Below the pieces are notes generated by a model. It was not told the origin of the DNA and did no database searches. It saw only the letters and a program-made list of their open reading frames with translations. DNA of 60,000 nucleotides, from positions 47,122,001 to 47,182,000 of the forward strand of contig OX485804.1 of the NCBI GenBank assembly GCA_950295325.1, given 5' to 3'. Below are positions 13,421-26,250 of this stretch, one piece after another. This DNA comes from Polytrichum commune. Its lineage: Eukaryota > Streptophyta > Polytrichopsida > Polytrichales > Polytrichaceae. Within the stretch, counting starts at the first letter, position 1. The number at the start of each line of letters is the position of its first letter. A program made the translations under genes and the position numbers.

Positions 13421-15929
13421 CGCTCGAAACCCAAATTTTCTCTCTGTAATCTCTCAATCGAATCTCCTGTTTTGGATCCCTCTTTTGCTCAAACCTCCAG
13501 ACGCCTCAATCTTCTACAGCCTTCCGAGATCCCAATCCTTCACGTCGGGATCCAATACTTGCTACTGCCTCCTTGCTCACTTTCATTTCGGACAGCAATC
13601 GCAAATTCTTGGTCAAATGATACTTTGTCAAATCCTTCTTGCACCCAAGGTGTTTAAAGCCGAATCTGAAGCGATTTGAGCGCTGTAAAACGTGAGTTGG
13701 AGTCAAGTGTGCTCGGAGTGTCAAACTTTCTTGAGACTCTCGTGACGGAAGGTAGAATTCTTCCCTTAGTTTAAGTTAGTCTAAGGTAAGCGGCGACCGC
13801 CTGAGTGGGAGGAGCTTCGCGGTCTCCTTCTCTTCTTCGAAGATGAGTTTAGTGTGTTGTTGGAATCTTCGGAGCTTGGGAATTTTGCATCGGTTGTTGA
13901 AGTCTTTGGGTTTACATGTTTGCTTTGAAGAATCAATTTCATATAAATAATAATGATAAATATATCATGTTTCGTGATATTACCCTCTACGAATTCAAAT
14001 GAAAGTATTTAGGGGTAAAACAACCAGTTAGGAGCGTTGGGGTTCCAAGTCAAATCAAAGATGTAGTTTAAAATATAATCCAATCATTCTAAATTCTAAA
14101 ATGTACAAACACATGCCCCAAAATCGTGGTGAAAATTATAGTGGTTGAGCACGTTGGAGTTTATCACAAAGGGCTTTAAGCCATCTCCGACTTGAGGCCG
14201 TCGATGAAATAAATGTGGGCCACATTAATTTTCAACTCACACTATTAGTTAAAAGATGGTGTGGATCACATCAAAGAAAAACTAAGAAAGTGATAGCTCG
14301 GGGGGTTCATTGGCGAAAAATCGTAGAACAACGTGCGATAAAAAATACGGTCTAATATATTCATTGTAGATAAATTTTGTAAAAAACTTACATATAATAT
14401 AGGGGGTTTTAAAATAGTGAAAAAGGATTACATGTAAAATAACATAACACCTTTATTTTGAAAAATACCATACCTTATAATCTTTTCTGCAAAGTAAATA
14501 GCCCCCCCCCCCCAATAAATAGGTCCCGAACGCACGTGTATGCAAAATATAAGAGGGAGTGAACCCCCCGAGAGTGATAGTGTGGGTTAAGGTTGTATTG
14601 TAAGCTACTTTTGTTGCAAGGGGACTATTATATTAATTTATGTGAGGTGTTGGTTGGAAGTTTCAAGGAAGAGTGAGGGGAAGACTTGGGGTCTTGGACT
14701 CATTTTATTTCCACCCCAACTACACAATTAGAGAGTCCCATGTTAAATTCCTCCAAACAACAATAGGACTATCTAGTGTAGCAACATTGTTAGAATTGAT
14801 GAGCTCCAATTACCAATTTAAACTCTACTCAATTGTGTTGTGGCTAGTAAAACGTAGTCCATGACCATGTGTTCACATTGTATAAATCAACATTAAATTG
14901 GTATGAATGCATGATATCCATACAATCAACATCAATAATGGTATCCAAAAGCATGTCTTGAGTTTCAAAATTATAATACCAATGAAATATTGATATTTGG
15001 ACGGTATCTCAAGGTCAAAGAAGCTTTGTAAACCTGAGTCATTATTCAATCAAAATAAGTAACCATTTAAGACCCATCTACCTTACATAACCTTGCGAGG
15101 CCAACTTTATATAAAACTTCAAGTATTATGACGTTTGCCAAGGGTGTTGGGGGTAGGGCTAAGCTACTACTAGAGTAGGCATACCCATTAATTTTAACTT
15201 AAGCAACTTCACATAAGTATAATACATGCTCCATACTGAAGTGATTTTTCACATGTCCGAAAATTGATGTCACAATGTTTAACAAAACTATCACAACTTA
15301 TTTCATATTTTTGAAATTACCGTAAAGTTTATAAGGCAAGATTCTCTCCCAACCCCTATTCACAAGATAGGTTGATATATTTTTGATAACTGGGAGACAA
15401 AAACTTGAGTACAATTATTGCCCTTTCAAGGAACCCAAATCCATGCCCTTTTAACTTACTTTTCCCATCATGCTAGATATGATGGCAACATGTGTGAAAC
15501 TTAACGGCTTTTCCATCACGTTAGAAAGAGATGGCTACATGTGTGGAACTTCATGGCTATAGGGGACTCTATGTACACTCCGTAATATCAACCTCCTTAA
15601 TGTTACTCTTTCTCTTATATTCAAAAACCCTAGGGAACGGATGTTCTTGGTTTAAAGCTCACTCCTTATTGTCACGCTTCTCTCCATATATCATGAGTTT
15701 TGACATTAAAATATACCACCAAAGAATTCATACCACACGCTTGCATGCATCATATTGTCATCATTATACAATAATTATTGTCATTATTGCAATATTGGCT
15801 TTGTGTTGTTCCATGATGTCACATGCTACACTGATTCTCTTTTATCACACATCCATGCTAACTTTACATAACTCCTTAATATCATGTGCACTTTGGTTAC
15901 CACTAGTTAATTACAAAGTTTGCAGTGTG

Positions 15930-15966
<37 letters not shown>

Positions 15967-16261
15967 TTAATTTAATTTAATTTTTTTTTTGGGGGGTGAT
16001 TGGTACATAAAACCCAAGGACATCTTTTAACAACTACAGGGTTGGCAATTACTTGAGCTAAAACCAAGTACTAAAAGTTGCTATACGGACAACCACCTAG
16101 GATCGACAAGCATTGTTAGAAGTAAATTGGAATACAAAATAAGTAAAACTCTTCTTCCAAAACTCTTCAACTAAAACTCTTTCAACATCAAGTGGAGAAG
16201 GGCCAAGAGGAGATCTTCACGAACCAGAGGCCTGAGAGGAAATTGGTTCCCAAATGATTAT
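13421..16261. other. Intergenic region upstream of Moco sulfurase; no gene seen
   Basis: 13421-13950 is GC-richer and probably includes the 5' UTR and promoter of the minus-strand Moco sulfurase gene. The rest is AT-rich with no convincing coding sequence. It holds an 11-base C run at 14503-14513 and a TA microsatellite near 15930-15954. A block near 14785-14850 recurs at 16796-16860 in diverged form ('GATGAGCTCC' plus 'CCAATTTAAAC'/'CCAATTTAAAC' context). Confidence 0.5.
15928..15990. repeat. TA microsatellite followed by ATTTA and T/G runs
   Basis: About twelve TA units, then degenerate ATTTA units, a T run and a G run. Simple repeat, no coding meaning. Confidence 0.9.
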
Positions 16262-16632
16262 GTGCAATATATGGGGGTCTTAGGTGGCTTGTTTTCTTAA
16301 TTGGACCCCTATATTCGATTCGATCAGTGAGGATCAAAGAGCAAACATCATAAACACACATGTTTCAAAGAGATTGGACGATGTCTTCAAATATTCATAA
16401 CTACTATACACTCAATAGTGAACACAATCGAGAGGACCTGTGTATCCAATTAAGAAATCAACAAGCATGCACTTCCGATAACCATCACTAAATCAAGGGA
16501 GGTCTGATTTTCAAACCGATTTTTGTAGATGGTTCATTATAAATTTGCTAATAAACACAAGTTTTGTTGTGTAAATCTAATTGGTAGAAGCTGGAGAACA
16601 TGAAAAATGAACCAAATAACACCCACATACCG
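16262..16632. repeat. Dispersed repeat family A copy
   Basis: Closely matches 55190-55535: both have 'GGATCAAAGAGCAAAC' or 'GGATTAAAGAGCAAAC', the 'CAATAGTGAACACAAT' block, 'GTAAATCTAATTGGTAGAAG' and an 'AAATAACACCCACA' end. The pair defines an element of about 350 bp. Confidence 0.75.
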
Positions 16633-17032
16633 CCTCTTCCAGCCCTACAGGTGACAAAGAGTTTTGTCAGGTAATCATCCATCCATGGATGTGGTCGTTC
16701 GCCCCTTCATCCATCCATCATGGTGGCAATTCCAATACCCTGGATAGTGGCGGAGTGCCTTGAGTCTTAAGATTGAAGAAGACGATGCTAACTAGCAGCG
16801 CCGTTGGAATCGATGAGCTCCGATCGCCAATTTAAACCCCACTTGATGTGGTTGCGATCAAATATAGTTTCTCCTTCCCGGTCGGAGGTCTTTGTCTGCC
16901 ATCTTTGTCGACGGTGGAATTCGTTACACCTATTTGGATGCCCGAGGAGATGTCGTCTCGACTGACTGTTCTTTCTTCTCTCTACATGCCTCGCTCGCAA
17001 TTTATGTGAAAGCAGGAGGAGGGGCAAAAGGC
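16633..17032. other. Upstream region of the TRF-like gene
   Basis: Holds a short block related to 14785-14850. An in-frame ATG at 16892 would add 47 residues to the TRF-like protein. I do not use it, because the added sequence looks unlike the family and the conserved N-terminal motif starts soon after 17033. The promoter and 5' UTR must lie here, but no clear TATA box is visible. Confidence 0.4.
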
Positions 17033-20000
17033 ATGATGGCAGCCTCTACCAGTTCTTTAGGGACGGAGGCAGCCCCCAATTTGGCGTGGAAATGGATTTT
17101 GGAGAAGCTTGTGGACTTGCCGGCTTTCGGACTCACGTTCATCAAAGGTATAGGTTCAAACCCTAGCTCATTATACCTGCAATATTGTGGACCTTCGAGA
17201 ATCACGTTCGTTAAACGGTGCAGGCCTTTTGTTGTTTTGGTGTCGTTATTGTCATTGAAACATTGGCTTCTCAGTAAGTAATGAGGTATAGGGAGCGTTG
17301 GAGTTTAGGGAGACTCATGGCAATAACAATGAGTTCTGTTTCTTGTTTTACTCTCAATCGTTTTGTAGTGTTTGTAGTGTTTGTGCACTTGTAAGTTCCA
17401 TATGGCAATTACAATGTATGACGACATACCAAGTGATAGTTGAGGTATTTACGATCACTGGAGAACTTAGCTAGATATGACAACTTAGAGACTTTATAAT
17501 GCATACCTTTTGATGCATTGATACAAGCATGAGAAAAAAACCCTAATATTAAGGAGGTATATGAAGCTTCGGAGGTAGAGTCTTAAAATTATAGATTACT
17601 TTGTAGCTTCTCTCTCTCCCTCTCTCCAAAGGTTGCATGGGTGCAGGTGGGGATCTACCCTCATAAGTGTCTCCAAGGAAAGAAAAAAATAGTTCATGGT
17701 TGCTATTGGGTCATACGTCGGGTGATGGTGAACGTTTCATGTACCTAGCTGATAACTTTATTTTATGAGCCAATACTTTTTTTTCTCGAAGTTTTGAGTT
17801 ATATGCTCATACTTTAATTGTATGGAACACGGGTAAAAACTTGTGAAGGTGCTCACATACGCAGTTTGAGTGAAGGATTTAAGGTACTTTTGATATAGTA
17901 TCTATGCCCAAGCTTCTTGAGTATGCACAAAAATAGAGTTGCAGAAGCCTCATTCATGAGGATGATTTGTATCAGAAAATGAATTGAAGCTTAAATGCTT
18001 TGAGGAAAGCTTAGATTTTCTCTGATGCAAAAATTGAATTCCTTTCTCTCATTTTTAAGTAAGTCAATTTGACAGTAAGTTGAGGGCAAAACTTTTGGTA
18101 AATTAGGGTTTAAGAACAGTATGGATGTGGGTTTAGATCAATGGCAAGGATTACTGCTCTCATGGATCGCTCTGCCAATTTGTCTGGATATCTTTTCACC
18201 TACAAAAGGTGGTGTAAAATGCAGAGGTCATCGATCGTGTTTCAGACATTGAGGAGCCACATTGCCAGTCTCTTTTGGAAAGAGTAGCCCTACGGTACCT
18301 AGAGGAGAGTGTTGTCTCGAATCAGATTGATGCTGAAGCTATTCCTCTACTCAAGGCACTTATTGGGCTAGAAGGAGGAGGTAGAGCTTCGAAAGTCTCT
18401 TCTGTGAAGGATCGTTTCAACAAGGAGCTCATTCTTCGTGTTCAAACTGAGGTAAAGAACTGCCTTTATTATGATATGTGCATCAACATTTATGAAGTAC
18501 TTCCTTTTATCATCGTCAATTCCAGTCATTCAGGACAGACTGTGAATATATGCTGACACACCGTAGGGGTGAATGAGGACGATCAAGATTGGAGAAATTA
18601 ATGGTGTTTGAAATCTACAAATACAGTGGGAGTATGCTGATCTAGTATTCCATTTTAATGATGTTTTATTGAGAAGAAGAGGGTTTTTTGTTATTTTTGC
18701 AAATTGTTGAACAGTTATGATGTTTGAACCGTTCTTTCTTCTGGCAGGCTGTTCTCTCTGTATTGAGAAAGGATATAGACAACTGGCAGAAAGACTGGGA
18801 AGGGTTTGAACTGGAATTAAAGAGATTGTTTATAGAAGAAGAAGACAATCGCCAGTTAGAACGCCGAAGAGAGCTTGGCACACTTCTCCAGGTATGCTGC
18901 GTTCTCTACCACGACCTACATGTAATTTGGTATCAATAGCAATGATTGTGTATCTATATGTTTGTCCCTCTGCATTGTTTTTGTCACAAGCTCACCTGTT
19001 GTTATGTAGATATGTATGTTTACTACTTGTACCTATTGGTGTTACATGACAAGTGGTTCTGTGATGTGATGTCAGCCTAAGAACCAAACACAGACTATAG
19101 TAGCAAGCTACCTCGAAAGGTTTTGTCTGAAGGAACTGAAGAAAGATTTGAGCATGTTCATTCATGAGAAAAAGGCTTCTTTCAATGCTACCTTCTTGGA
19201 TGAGGTGGGCAACACCAGAACCTCTTCATTGCCCCTTGGTTTATTCCTTTGTCAAGGCACTGAGTCCAATGTGGATTGTGCTATTCTGTGTCCAATATCT
19301 TGTTTCTGGTAGGTGCCTCCTTTGTGCTACCTTGCTTCAATAAAACGCCTGCTGTTATCATAGTAGCTGTGTGAATCAAAGCAGATACTGGAGTGGGCTA
19401 CTCTTTGATAATCTCTTACGCTTTCATATGGCAAAAAAACATATATTTTAGAGCATTGGTCTATTCTGTCTTCTGATCCGGGACAAGTGTCAGTGTACTG
19501 CATCTCCTTCTCAAAGCCTAAAGTGTTCTGTTTTCTGGAGCTGTGGAGTTTGTCAATAACCCTAACATTGTATACATGAATAGTGTTCATGTATATTCTT
19601 GACAGAATAGTGCTCAAAGGTTTGAGACATCCAATTTTACTGTTTTTGAACTTTTTGGGCTAATTTGGCTAGCAGATTTATTTTTTTGCACTTCTTCAGC
19701 ACTTCAAATAGGTCTTTCCAGAGAATCACTCCATTGGTGTTTATGTCTTTTTCAGCTATCAAAGGACTTTCTTCTTGGCAAAGGTCCCATCTTTCCAGAG
19801 GAGCCCTTGACAGAGAAGTCTACAGATGCAGATGGGCGTGGTAAGCATAGAGCTTCTTGCAGTGTCCTTCTTGAGGACCTTGACGGAGCGAAGGTACAGG
19901 AGGACATATTCCAGAGGCAAGACACTAGGGTTAAAACTATTCTTGAAGTAGAGCAAGATTTAATCCCAGAAAAATGTAGGGATGAACAGAGGAAGGATGG

Positions 20001-23000
20001 ACATGAGGAAGTACCTTCAACCCGAAGGTCAAAACGAAAGCTCCTACCATCACAACAGGGAAGCGAGAATGAGAATTACGGAAATCCTAAAGAAGGGAAT
20101 GGAGGCAATAAGAGCCGAAAAAGCAGCATTGGGCCTCTAATAAACATAGATAGCCCTGCCAAACGTTTGAGGAAACGTGATGATTCTGGTAGGGCTATCA
20201 CAAAGGGAAGTCCATCAAGAGGGGGTGTTTTACCTCAGGGTGAGAGTGAGCTTTCAAAGCGATGTCCCACTGTAGTAACACATGAGGAAGTTGGCACTAT
20301 ATTCAAGGATCTTGATTCAAAACCAAAAAGCAGAGATGGCTTGCATGCACCTGAAAGGTCTAGGCCAGATCAATCAAAATCCCGTCGCAAAGCAAGTCGA
20401 GGAAATAAATATATTGCTTGTTCTGATGTGGATTCAGATGCTGAGACACAGGTATATGTTGACCAGAAGCCTGGAAGGCTATTATTATTACTATTATTAT
20501 GATGTTTGTTTTTTTGGCACTCAATAAGTGTATCATTAATATTATGAAACCATTGTGGTTCATGAATATGCAGGTTTTGAGTTGTTAGAGATTGGTTCTG
20601 CCTCTTATATCTTATCAACTGTGATGATGGACATCTTTAAGGCATTTGTAAACAAGTCATCACTGCATATATAGTACTGCTTGGATCTATTTTTTGATGG
20701 CAAGAATAACAGTTGTTATGTGTTGGCTTGCTGTGACTATTGTGTCTGTACATCCATAGGTAGTTCAGAACTTAAGTAGCGATGATGAAGAAGAGAACCT
20801 ACTTCGTAAGAAATGTTCAAGAGGTGGCTATTCTGAAAAGACCGATACTTCTGTCAGAATGGAAAACAGTGGTTGTGTGTTGAATACTAAGGTACAACAA
20901 CCTCCTGATACTAATGTGCACTATCAATATTCTGAAGAAGCTTTGTCTATATTATACATTCTACCACTTGTCTTGCTCTTGTCTTGACTTCTCTTTAGTG
21001 TTGTAGTCTTTAATTGTTGCTGTGTGTTCAGGTATTATTTCCTGTGCTTCCAAGCTTAATATGATGTTTTTTACTTCACTAGGAAAATGTTTTATTCTGT
21101 TCTTTTTTCTGGCTGGGCTCTGTTTGTATGTGCTTTTAATTGGAGATGTGTGTATTTTATCAGCAGAGATCTGGACAGGGACGATCTCAACGCATAGAGG
21201 CCAGAAAGGGAGAAAAGAGAGATGAGATAGGTCATGCCAAGATTGAAGGGAATAGAAGACAAGAAAGAGAAACAGTAAATCTGACATACTCACCAGACAC
21301 TCAGAGAGCTGATGAAAATGTTAAGCACCACAAGATGACAAAAGAAAATCCAATTGTGTCCTTGGAGACCCAGGATTCAATCAATCTGGAATATCTGGAT
21401 ATTGGAAGTGATGGTCATGAGGACCAATGCCACAACTGTGGCTTCGAGGGGAACCTTGTTTGTTGTGATGGATGCCCCATTGCTATGGATAGAAAGTGTA
21501 TTAAACTTCTTGGCTTGAAGGCGCCTCGGGAAGAGGATAACTGGTTTTGCCCTGTCTGCTTATTGCGTAAGGCAACTCAAGAAGCAGCAGAAGCTGAAAA
21601 GGTTTGTTTCTTTTCTTTACTTTTTTAAGGCTTTGTTCTTCATGTTTGCTTGCTTATCAGTATTGAAAGAAGTTGGGATCTCAGGAAATCAGTTGTCTGG
21701 CTGAATTTGCACAGCAAGGAGTTTGCTGCCATTTTGTTCTCGGTGAATGGAGCTCTCAGCATTTGTCAAACCTGTGTTCTGTTCTTCGTAAGAATGAAAC
21801 AGGCTCACTGTCACCAGTCTTAAAAAATTACGCACTTGTATTTCTAGATTTGTGATGTTGATTTTAGAGTATACAAGCAGTCGCAGTGGCTAGTGATTCC
21901 CTTTGACCATGTAAACTAACCTATTTGGAAGGCGGAAAGGAAGGGAATTACCTTGTAGCCCGAAATTATTTACTGTAGCCGATGTGATTCCGAAATTGAC
22001 CCTGATTTAGTCTAATGTCTAGTGGGACCCAATTGGAACGAACTATTCATAAACCCATAGAGGGGTTTTACTAGGGCCCCTTTATCCATGATGGATAAGT
22101 ATACTTGATTGGGGGAAGCTCAAGCCAGTGTCATTTGATGTGTACCTATAGAGAGATGTGGCCCTGTTGTGGCAATGTTTTTATGTATTCAAGTGGCTGA
22201 ATGAATCTTACTGTTCTCAGGCTGCAGCTGAGGCTAAGAAGAAGCTGAAGGCATTTATGAGGAACAGCTCTAAGAACCGAGGTCTCTCGGATGAAGATGT
22301 GTTACTTGAGAACAGCGAAGAAAATATGATGAAACACCAGAAGGTTCAGAGTGATAATCCAGTACTTCGTTCAGGTAAACCAGAAAGAGATCTTGCTGGG
22401 TCATCGAAACCCAAGCGTGCGAGTGATGAAATGTACCTGAATGGTGAGTTATTGCGTACCTCTGATCAACCCAACCGGTCTCAAACAGCAACAGGCAGAA
22501 ATAAAGCCTTGGCTCAAAATCGGTCCTATGGTCCTTCTATCCAACTGCGTGTGGAACATGTAGAAATTCAAGTTCAAAATCCCTCAGTGGAGACGACATC
22601 GTTTGATGCACAAGGTGATGCCAGCAAGCAATCCTGTATTCGAAAAGACTCTTTTACTGCCAAGGAAATTTTTGAAGGGGCACTAAAAGCAAATGATCAC
22701 ATATTGAATAAGGACGTTCTTTGTGGCAGCATGGAACATAATCAGAAATCAGTGGCTAATGATGATACTGGGAAAGAAGTCAATGAAGAGGAGATGCCTC
22801 ATGGTAGAATGAGCCTTACTGGGGAAAAAATGAAGGACAAGGAGAGGTGGAGAGGTGGAGAGGCTCTAAGAATGGATCTGAAGGCAAGTACTAGTGGTGA
22901 CAGAGAAAGAGAGGAGTTGATTGTTGCGCCTGTAGTGGAGAGAAGAAGATCGGATCTTGGGAGAGGACAGGAAACTGCAAAACAGAGAGCTGGGGTCAGG

Positions 23001-24465
23001 GAACAAGGACCAAGTCATGGGGTTGCTGCTGAGGTTGAAGGTGATAAACATGATGGTGACTTGGAAGAAGATTGTGATGGTAAACTTGAAGGATCCCATC
23101 GGAGGCCTCTAATCAGGTGAGAGCCCCGACTACAAGGTCCTACTTTCCTAAGTGAAGATTTTAACAAAGCAGCAAATGCTCCAACGAGGTTTCTGTGTGC
23201 AATGACTTTTCATTACCAAGGTGCACAGGTTTCTGGTCAGCGCTGAATGGCTCATTTCTGCATTTCTTCCATGTCTTTTCTTTGTTTTCTTATCCTCAGC
23301 AGTAGTCGAGGCCAGCTTCAGACAGCATTTGTTTGTTTGCTTGTGGTGTCATTCAGAGTTCATGATACTCCATGAGTTTGACGGTCAATCTTGTCGTATG
23401 TGTAGTGGACGGCGAATTATCCCAGGTTTACGGCGGAAGGCTCTACACTGGAGTAGAGCAGAAGAGGATGCCTTGAAGGTGTGTCATCGTCTAAGTAGCA
23501 CTATTGTTTGTAACCTTGGGGATGAAATTTCGTTGTTATGTTTCGCTTCCAGCAACTAATGTCGCATCAATATATTGCTAAAGTCAGAAGCAACTAAAAA
23601 AAAATGCACATATATGTACTCCTAAAGTTGATTACATTGGGTGATGTCCAATAATGGACATAGATTTGTATCTTGTGCCACCTACAACTTGAGCATCAGG
23701 TCCACCTTGAAACCGTCACGTACATGAGAAGTCATGCATTATGAAAATCAAGCTGCACTAGCTGTCTCTATTAATACAGTTGTTTTGGGTGGCCTATATA
23801 TAAAAATGCCCTTCCCTGCTAGAATTTTGTTATAGTAGTCTTCAATAAATACAGATCAAGTAACAATATTGAATTACCAGATTGGATTCTGCTCAGGGTA
23901 TGGTGGGAGTGTGACCGAGTAAACTATCCAGATATAGGAACATGTTTGGAATGATCATTGCACCTGTCAAAGGCCAATGTGAAATCTGGGTGTTACATCT
24001 GATTTTAGTGTGTCTCTGTCACTATGAAAACAATGTCCTGATATTTGATCTTTGGTAGAAATAGGATCTAAGGTTCAGAACAACTTCAGATGTTTATTCC
24101 TGCTAATGTACACCAAATGCACCAAAATATGTTCACAAGAATGCCTTGTATTGGTTGATTGCCTGCAGCCTTTGAGGATCAATTCAGAAGTCTTGATAGT
24201 GTCAACCACAAAAGCTCTCCCATCATTTCAGTCTTTCTGATACCCTGTTTAATTATTTACTCTTTTACAAATTGCTACAAAAAGCTGCGCTAATTGCAGA
24301 AGTGCTTATGTCTTGCAGAAAGGAGTAAAGAAATACTCTCAAAATGGCGTCCATGGGTTTCGATGGAAGCGCATCCTGGAGTCTGGGTCTGGCATATTTG
24401 ATCCAAGCCGAACATATGTCGATCTCAAAGATAAGTGGCGTAATCTGGTCAAAGGCATCTCATAA
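17033..24465 (+). CDS. TRF-like telobox Myb protein with PHD-like finger, 10 exons, 998 aa
   Basis: Probable nuclear DNA-binding protein of the plant TRF-like group, whose C-terminal Myb domain binds telomere-type repeats. Exons: 17033-17147, 18225-18451, 18748-18891, 19076-19204, 19756-20451, 20760-20891, 21164-21601, 22221-23116, 23406-23478, 24319-24465. All introns are GT-AG and phases agree (2997 nt). The N-terminus has 'WKWILEKLV' and a helical region typical of TRF-like proteins (residues 1-205). Then follow long charged low-complexity stretches, a PHD-like finger at about 570-615 (CxxC, CCDGC, CPVC) and a Myb domain at about 938-997 split over exons 9-10, ending in 'VDLKDKWRNLVKG'. 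In the finger the expected His ligand reads Asp ('CPIAMDRKC'). Exon 8 is rich in K/E/R/D. No signal peptide or membrane segment. The family call is firm; the exact DNA target is inferred. Confidence 0.92.
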
Positions 24466-24955
24466 CCTCAAAATCTTTCCTTCAAGTGTATTTTCCAGTC
24501 TCTCCACTCCAGAAAGCTGATCACACTCTTGTATGCATTCTGCTCAGTGTTACTTTTGAAACAGCCAACATAATGTATTAGACGGAGGCTAGAACAAGTC
24601 CTAGATTCTGGACTTCGTGACTGTAAACTATGTCGCAGTTTCGACACATGTATTCTACTAGAACCATTCTGTACACATTTATGTAAACCTTGTACATTGC
24701 ACTATTTTTCACAAATTTTTTTTTTGGGGGTCAGTGTCTAGGATGGTTGTATGGGATTAGACGTATATAGAACAGGAGCAGTGTAAGATTTCAAAGCCTG
24801 TTTCTACCAGTATAAATTAAAGATTGTTACCCTCAAATTTTTCCACATGTCATTTCTGCATTGGTTGAGACTACATTCAGGCATTGATAAAATGAGATAC
24901 TGCACCCTCTATGGTTTTGTCACAATGTCATGTTGGGAATTTGTCATGTCGCGTA
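24466..24955. other. 3' flank of the TRF-like gene
   Basis: Follows the stop codon. Probably 3' UTR; 'AATAAT'-like and 'ATAAATTAAAG' stretches occur but no polyadenylation site can be fixed. No gene seen. Confidence 0.4.
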
Positions 24956-25155
24956 AGGTAGATGAATCTTAAGTGGCTTGTTTTCTTAATTGGTCCCCCT
25001 AGGTTTGATTGGTATGTGGTTCAGTGAGGATCAAAGATGTGGATCATTATGTGACTATTGAGATCATAATGGTTAACAAATTCTGAGTGTGTAGTCCATT
25101 CTTAGATCCACATCGAACCACATGCCACTCAACTATACTTGTTGAATTGAACAAA
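24956..25155. repeat. Compact foldback copy of family A
   Basis: Left arm 'GGTATGTGGTTCAGTGAGGA' near 25010 pairs with the right arm 'CACATCGAACCACATGCCAC' near 25109. Both arms carry family A blocks in opposite orientation, so the element is a short inverted repeat of about 200 bp. Confidence 0.7.
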
Positions 25156-25435
25156 TGAAAGATCTATATACCTTCATGTGATGTGCATTCACGTCGGTTG
25201 GCATCATACAGGTGGGTTTTCTTCGAGACCCAATGCCTAATTTTCACAAGGTCCAAACATTCCTTCACTCAAAATTGTGCTTATCATACTTCCTAAGATT
25301 TTTGATAGATTGTGCATACATAGTTCTTTGAAAAATGTAGTTTATAATAGTTGTTGGCGATTGTATTGATGGATGAGAATATTTGTGAGGGGTAAAGTTT
25401 TGTGACACATCATGTGGGTGAGTGAAAAGGCAACA

Positions 25436-25456
25436 AATAATAATAATAATAATAAC
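25436..25456. repeat. TAA trinucleotide microsatellite
   Basis: About seven TAA units. Confidence 0.9.
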
Positions 25457-25591
25457 ATTTCTAATTTACTTCCAAATGACTTATTAGGGTCAAAGACAGA
25501 TTTACTTGTAGGATCCAATTGAAATGAATTTAACAACAGACTTATGTGAGGTGGGTTTTACAACATCCTCTATGATAGGTGTCATACGTGA

Positions 25592-26000
25592 AGAGCCGGT
25601 TTAGGCTACGGTGAAGAAGTGCACCAATCAAGAATTTTAGGGGAATAGAGCAATATGATTGGCTACAAAATGAGTTTTTCACCAGCCAAGGTTTACACTA
25701 CGGCCAAGACTTCTCCGGTGGAGAACTTCAAGCATGAATGGAAAAAAAATGACATGGTTGTCACCAAGGCAACACTTTTTGCTAGGGGAATTCTCCGGAG
25801 GTCAAGTTTCTTGGGCCACCTGAAACCCTTGGACACGAGACTTGGTCTCTGGAGAACGCCAACTTGAGGCTTGTTTGTAAAACATTCCTTCTTCCATTTT
25901 GTTTGCCATATTAGTTGTTCCCTCAAATAACCACCACGTCTTCGATTGAAATTCTTGACCGACTAGTGCACTTCTTCACCATAGTCTAAACGGGCCCTAC
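25592..26000. mobile_element. MITE-like element with ~45-bp terminal inverted repeats
   Basis: 'TTAGGCTACGGTGAAGAAGT' near 25602 is answered by 'CACTTCTTCACCATAGTCTA' near 25969, and 'CAATCAAGAATTTTA' by the region ending 'GAAATTCTTGACCGA'. Length about 405 bp. No coding sequence. The target duplication is unclear, so the superfamily is not assigned. Confidence 0.7.
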
Positions 26001-26250
26001 ATTCTTCATGTGGGCTCGGTTTTTTGTCCGCCCCTCCTTTTTGGGGTGGGACAAAGAACAATAAATCGCCGCTTTAGGCCAGATCTTTTTTTGGAGCCGT
26101 GAGGCCCTTTCCACATGTGTCTCTCTATCCACTAGGTCGCACTCAAAGGACCGATAGGCTAGTTCAATATCCACAGCCGGAACTTTATTTCTTTTGTTGG
26201 CTTGTAGAGACACATTGATGGAACCATACGAAAGTTTGTACTCCCTAGTA

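Noticed and set aside
13176-13679. 167-codon plus-strand open frame
   Set aside because: Antisense shadow of the conserved first exon of Moco sulfurase.
15531-15980. 149-codon open frame
   Set aside because: Ends in a TA microsatellite ('YIYIYIYI'), no domain, hydrophobic composition typical of AT-rich noise.
16892-17032. Upstream in-frame ATG extending the TRF-like protein by 47 residues
   Set aside because: Extension looks unlike TRF-like N-termini; the ATG at 17033 places the conserved 'WILE' helix at the usual distance. Kept only as an alternative.
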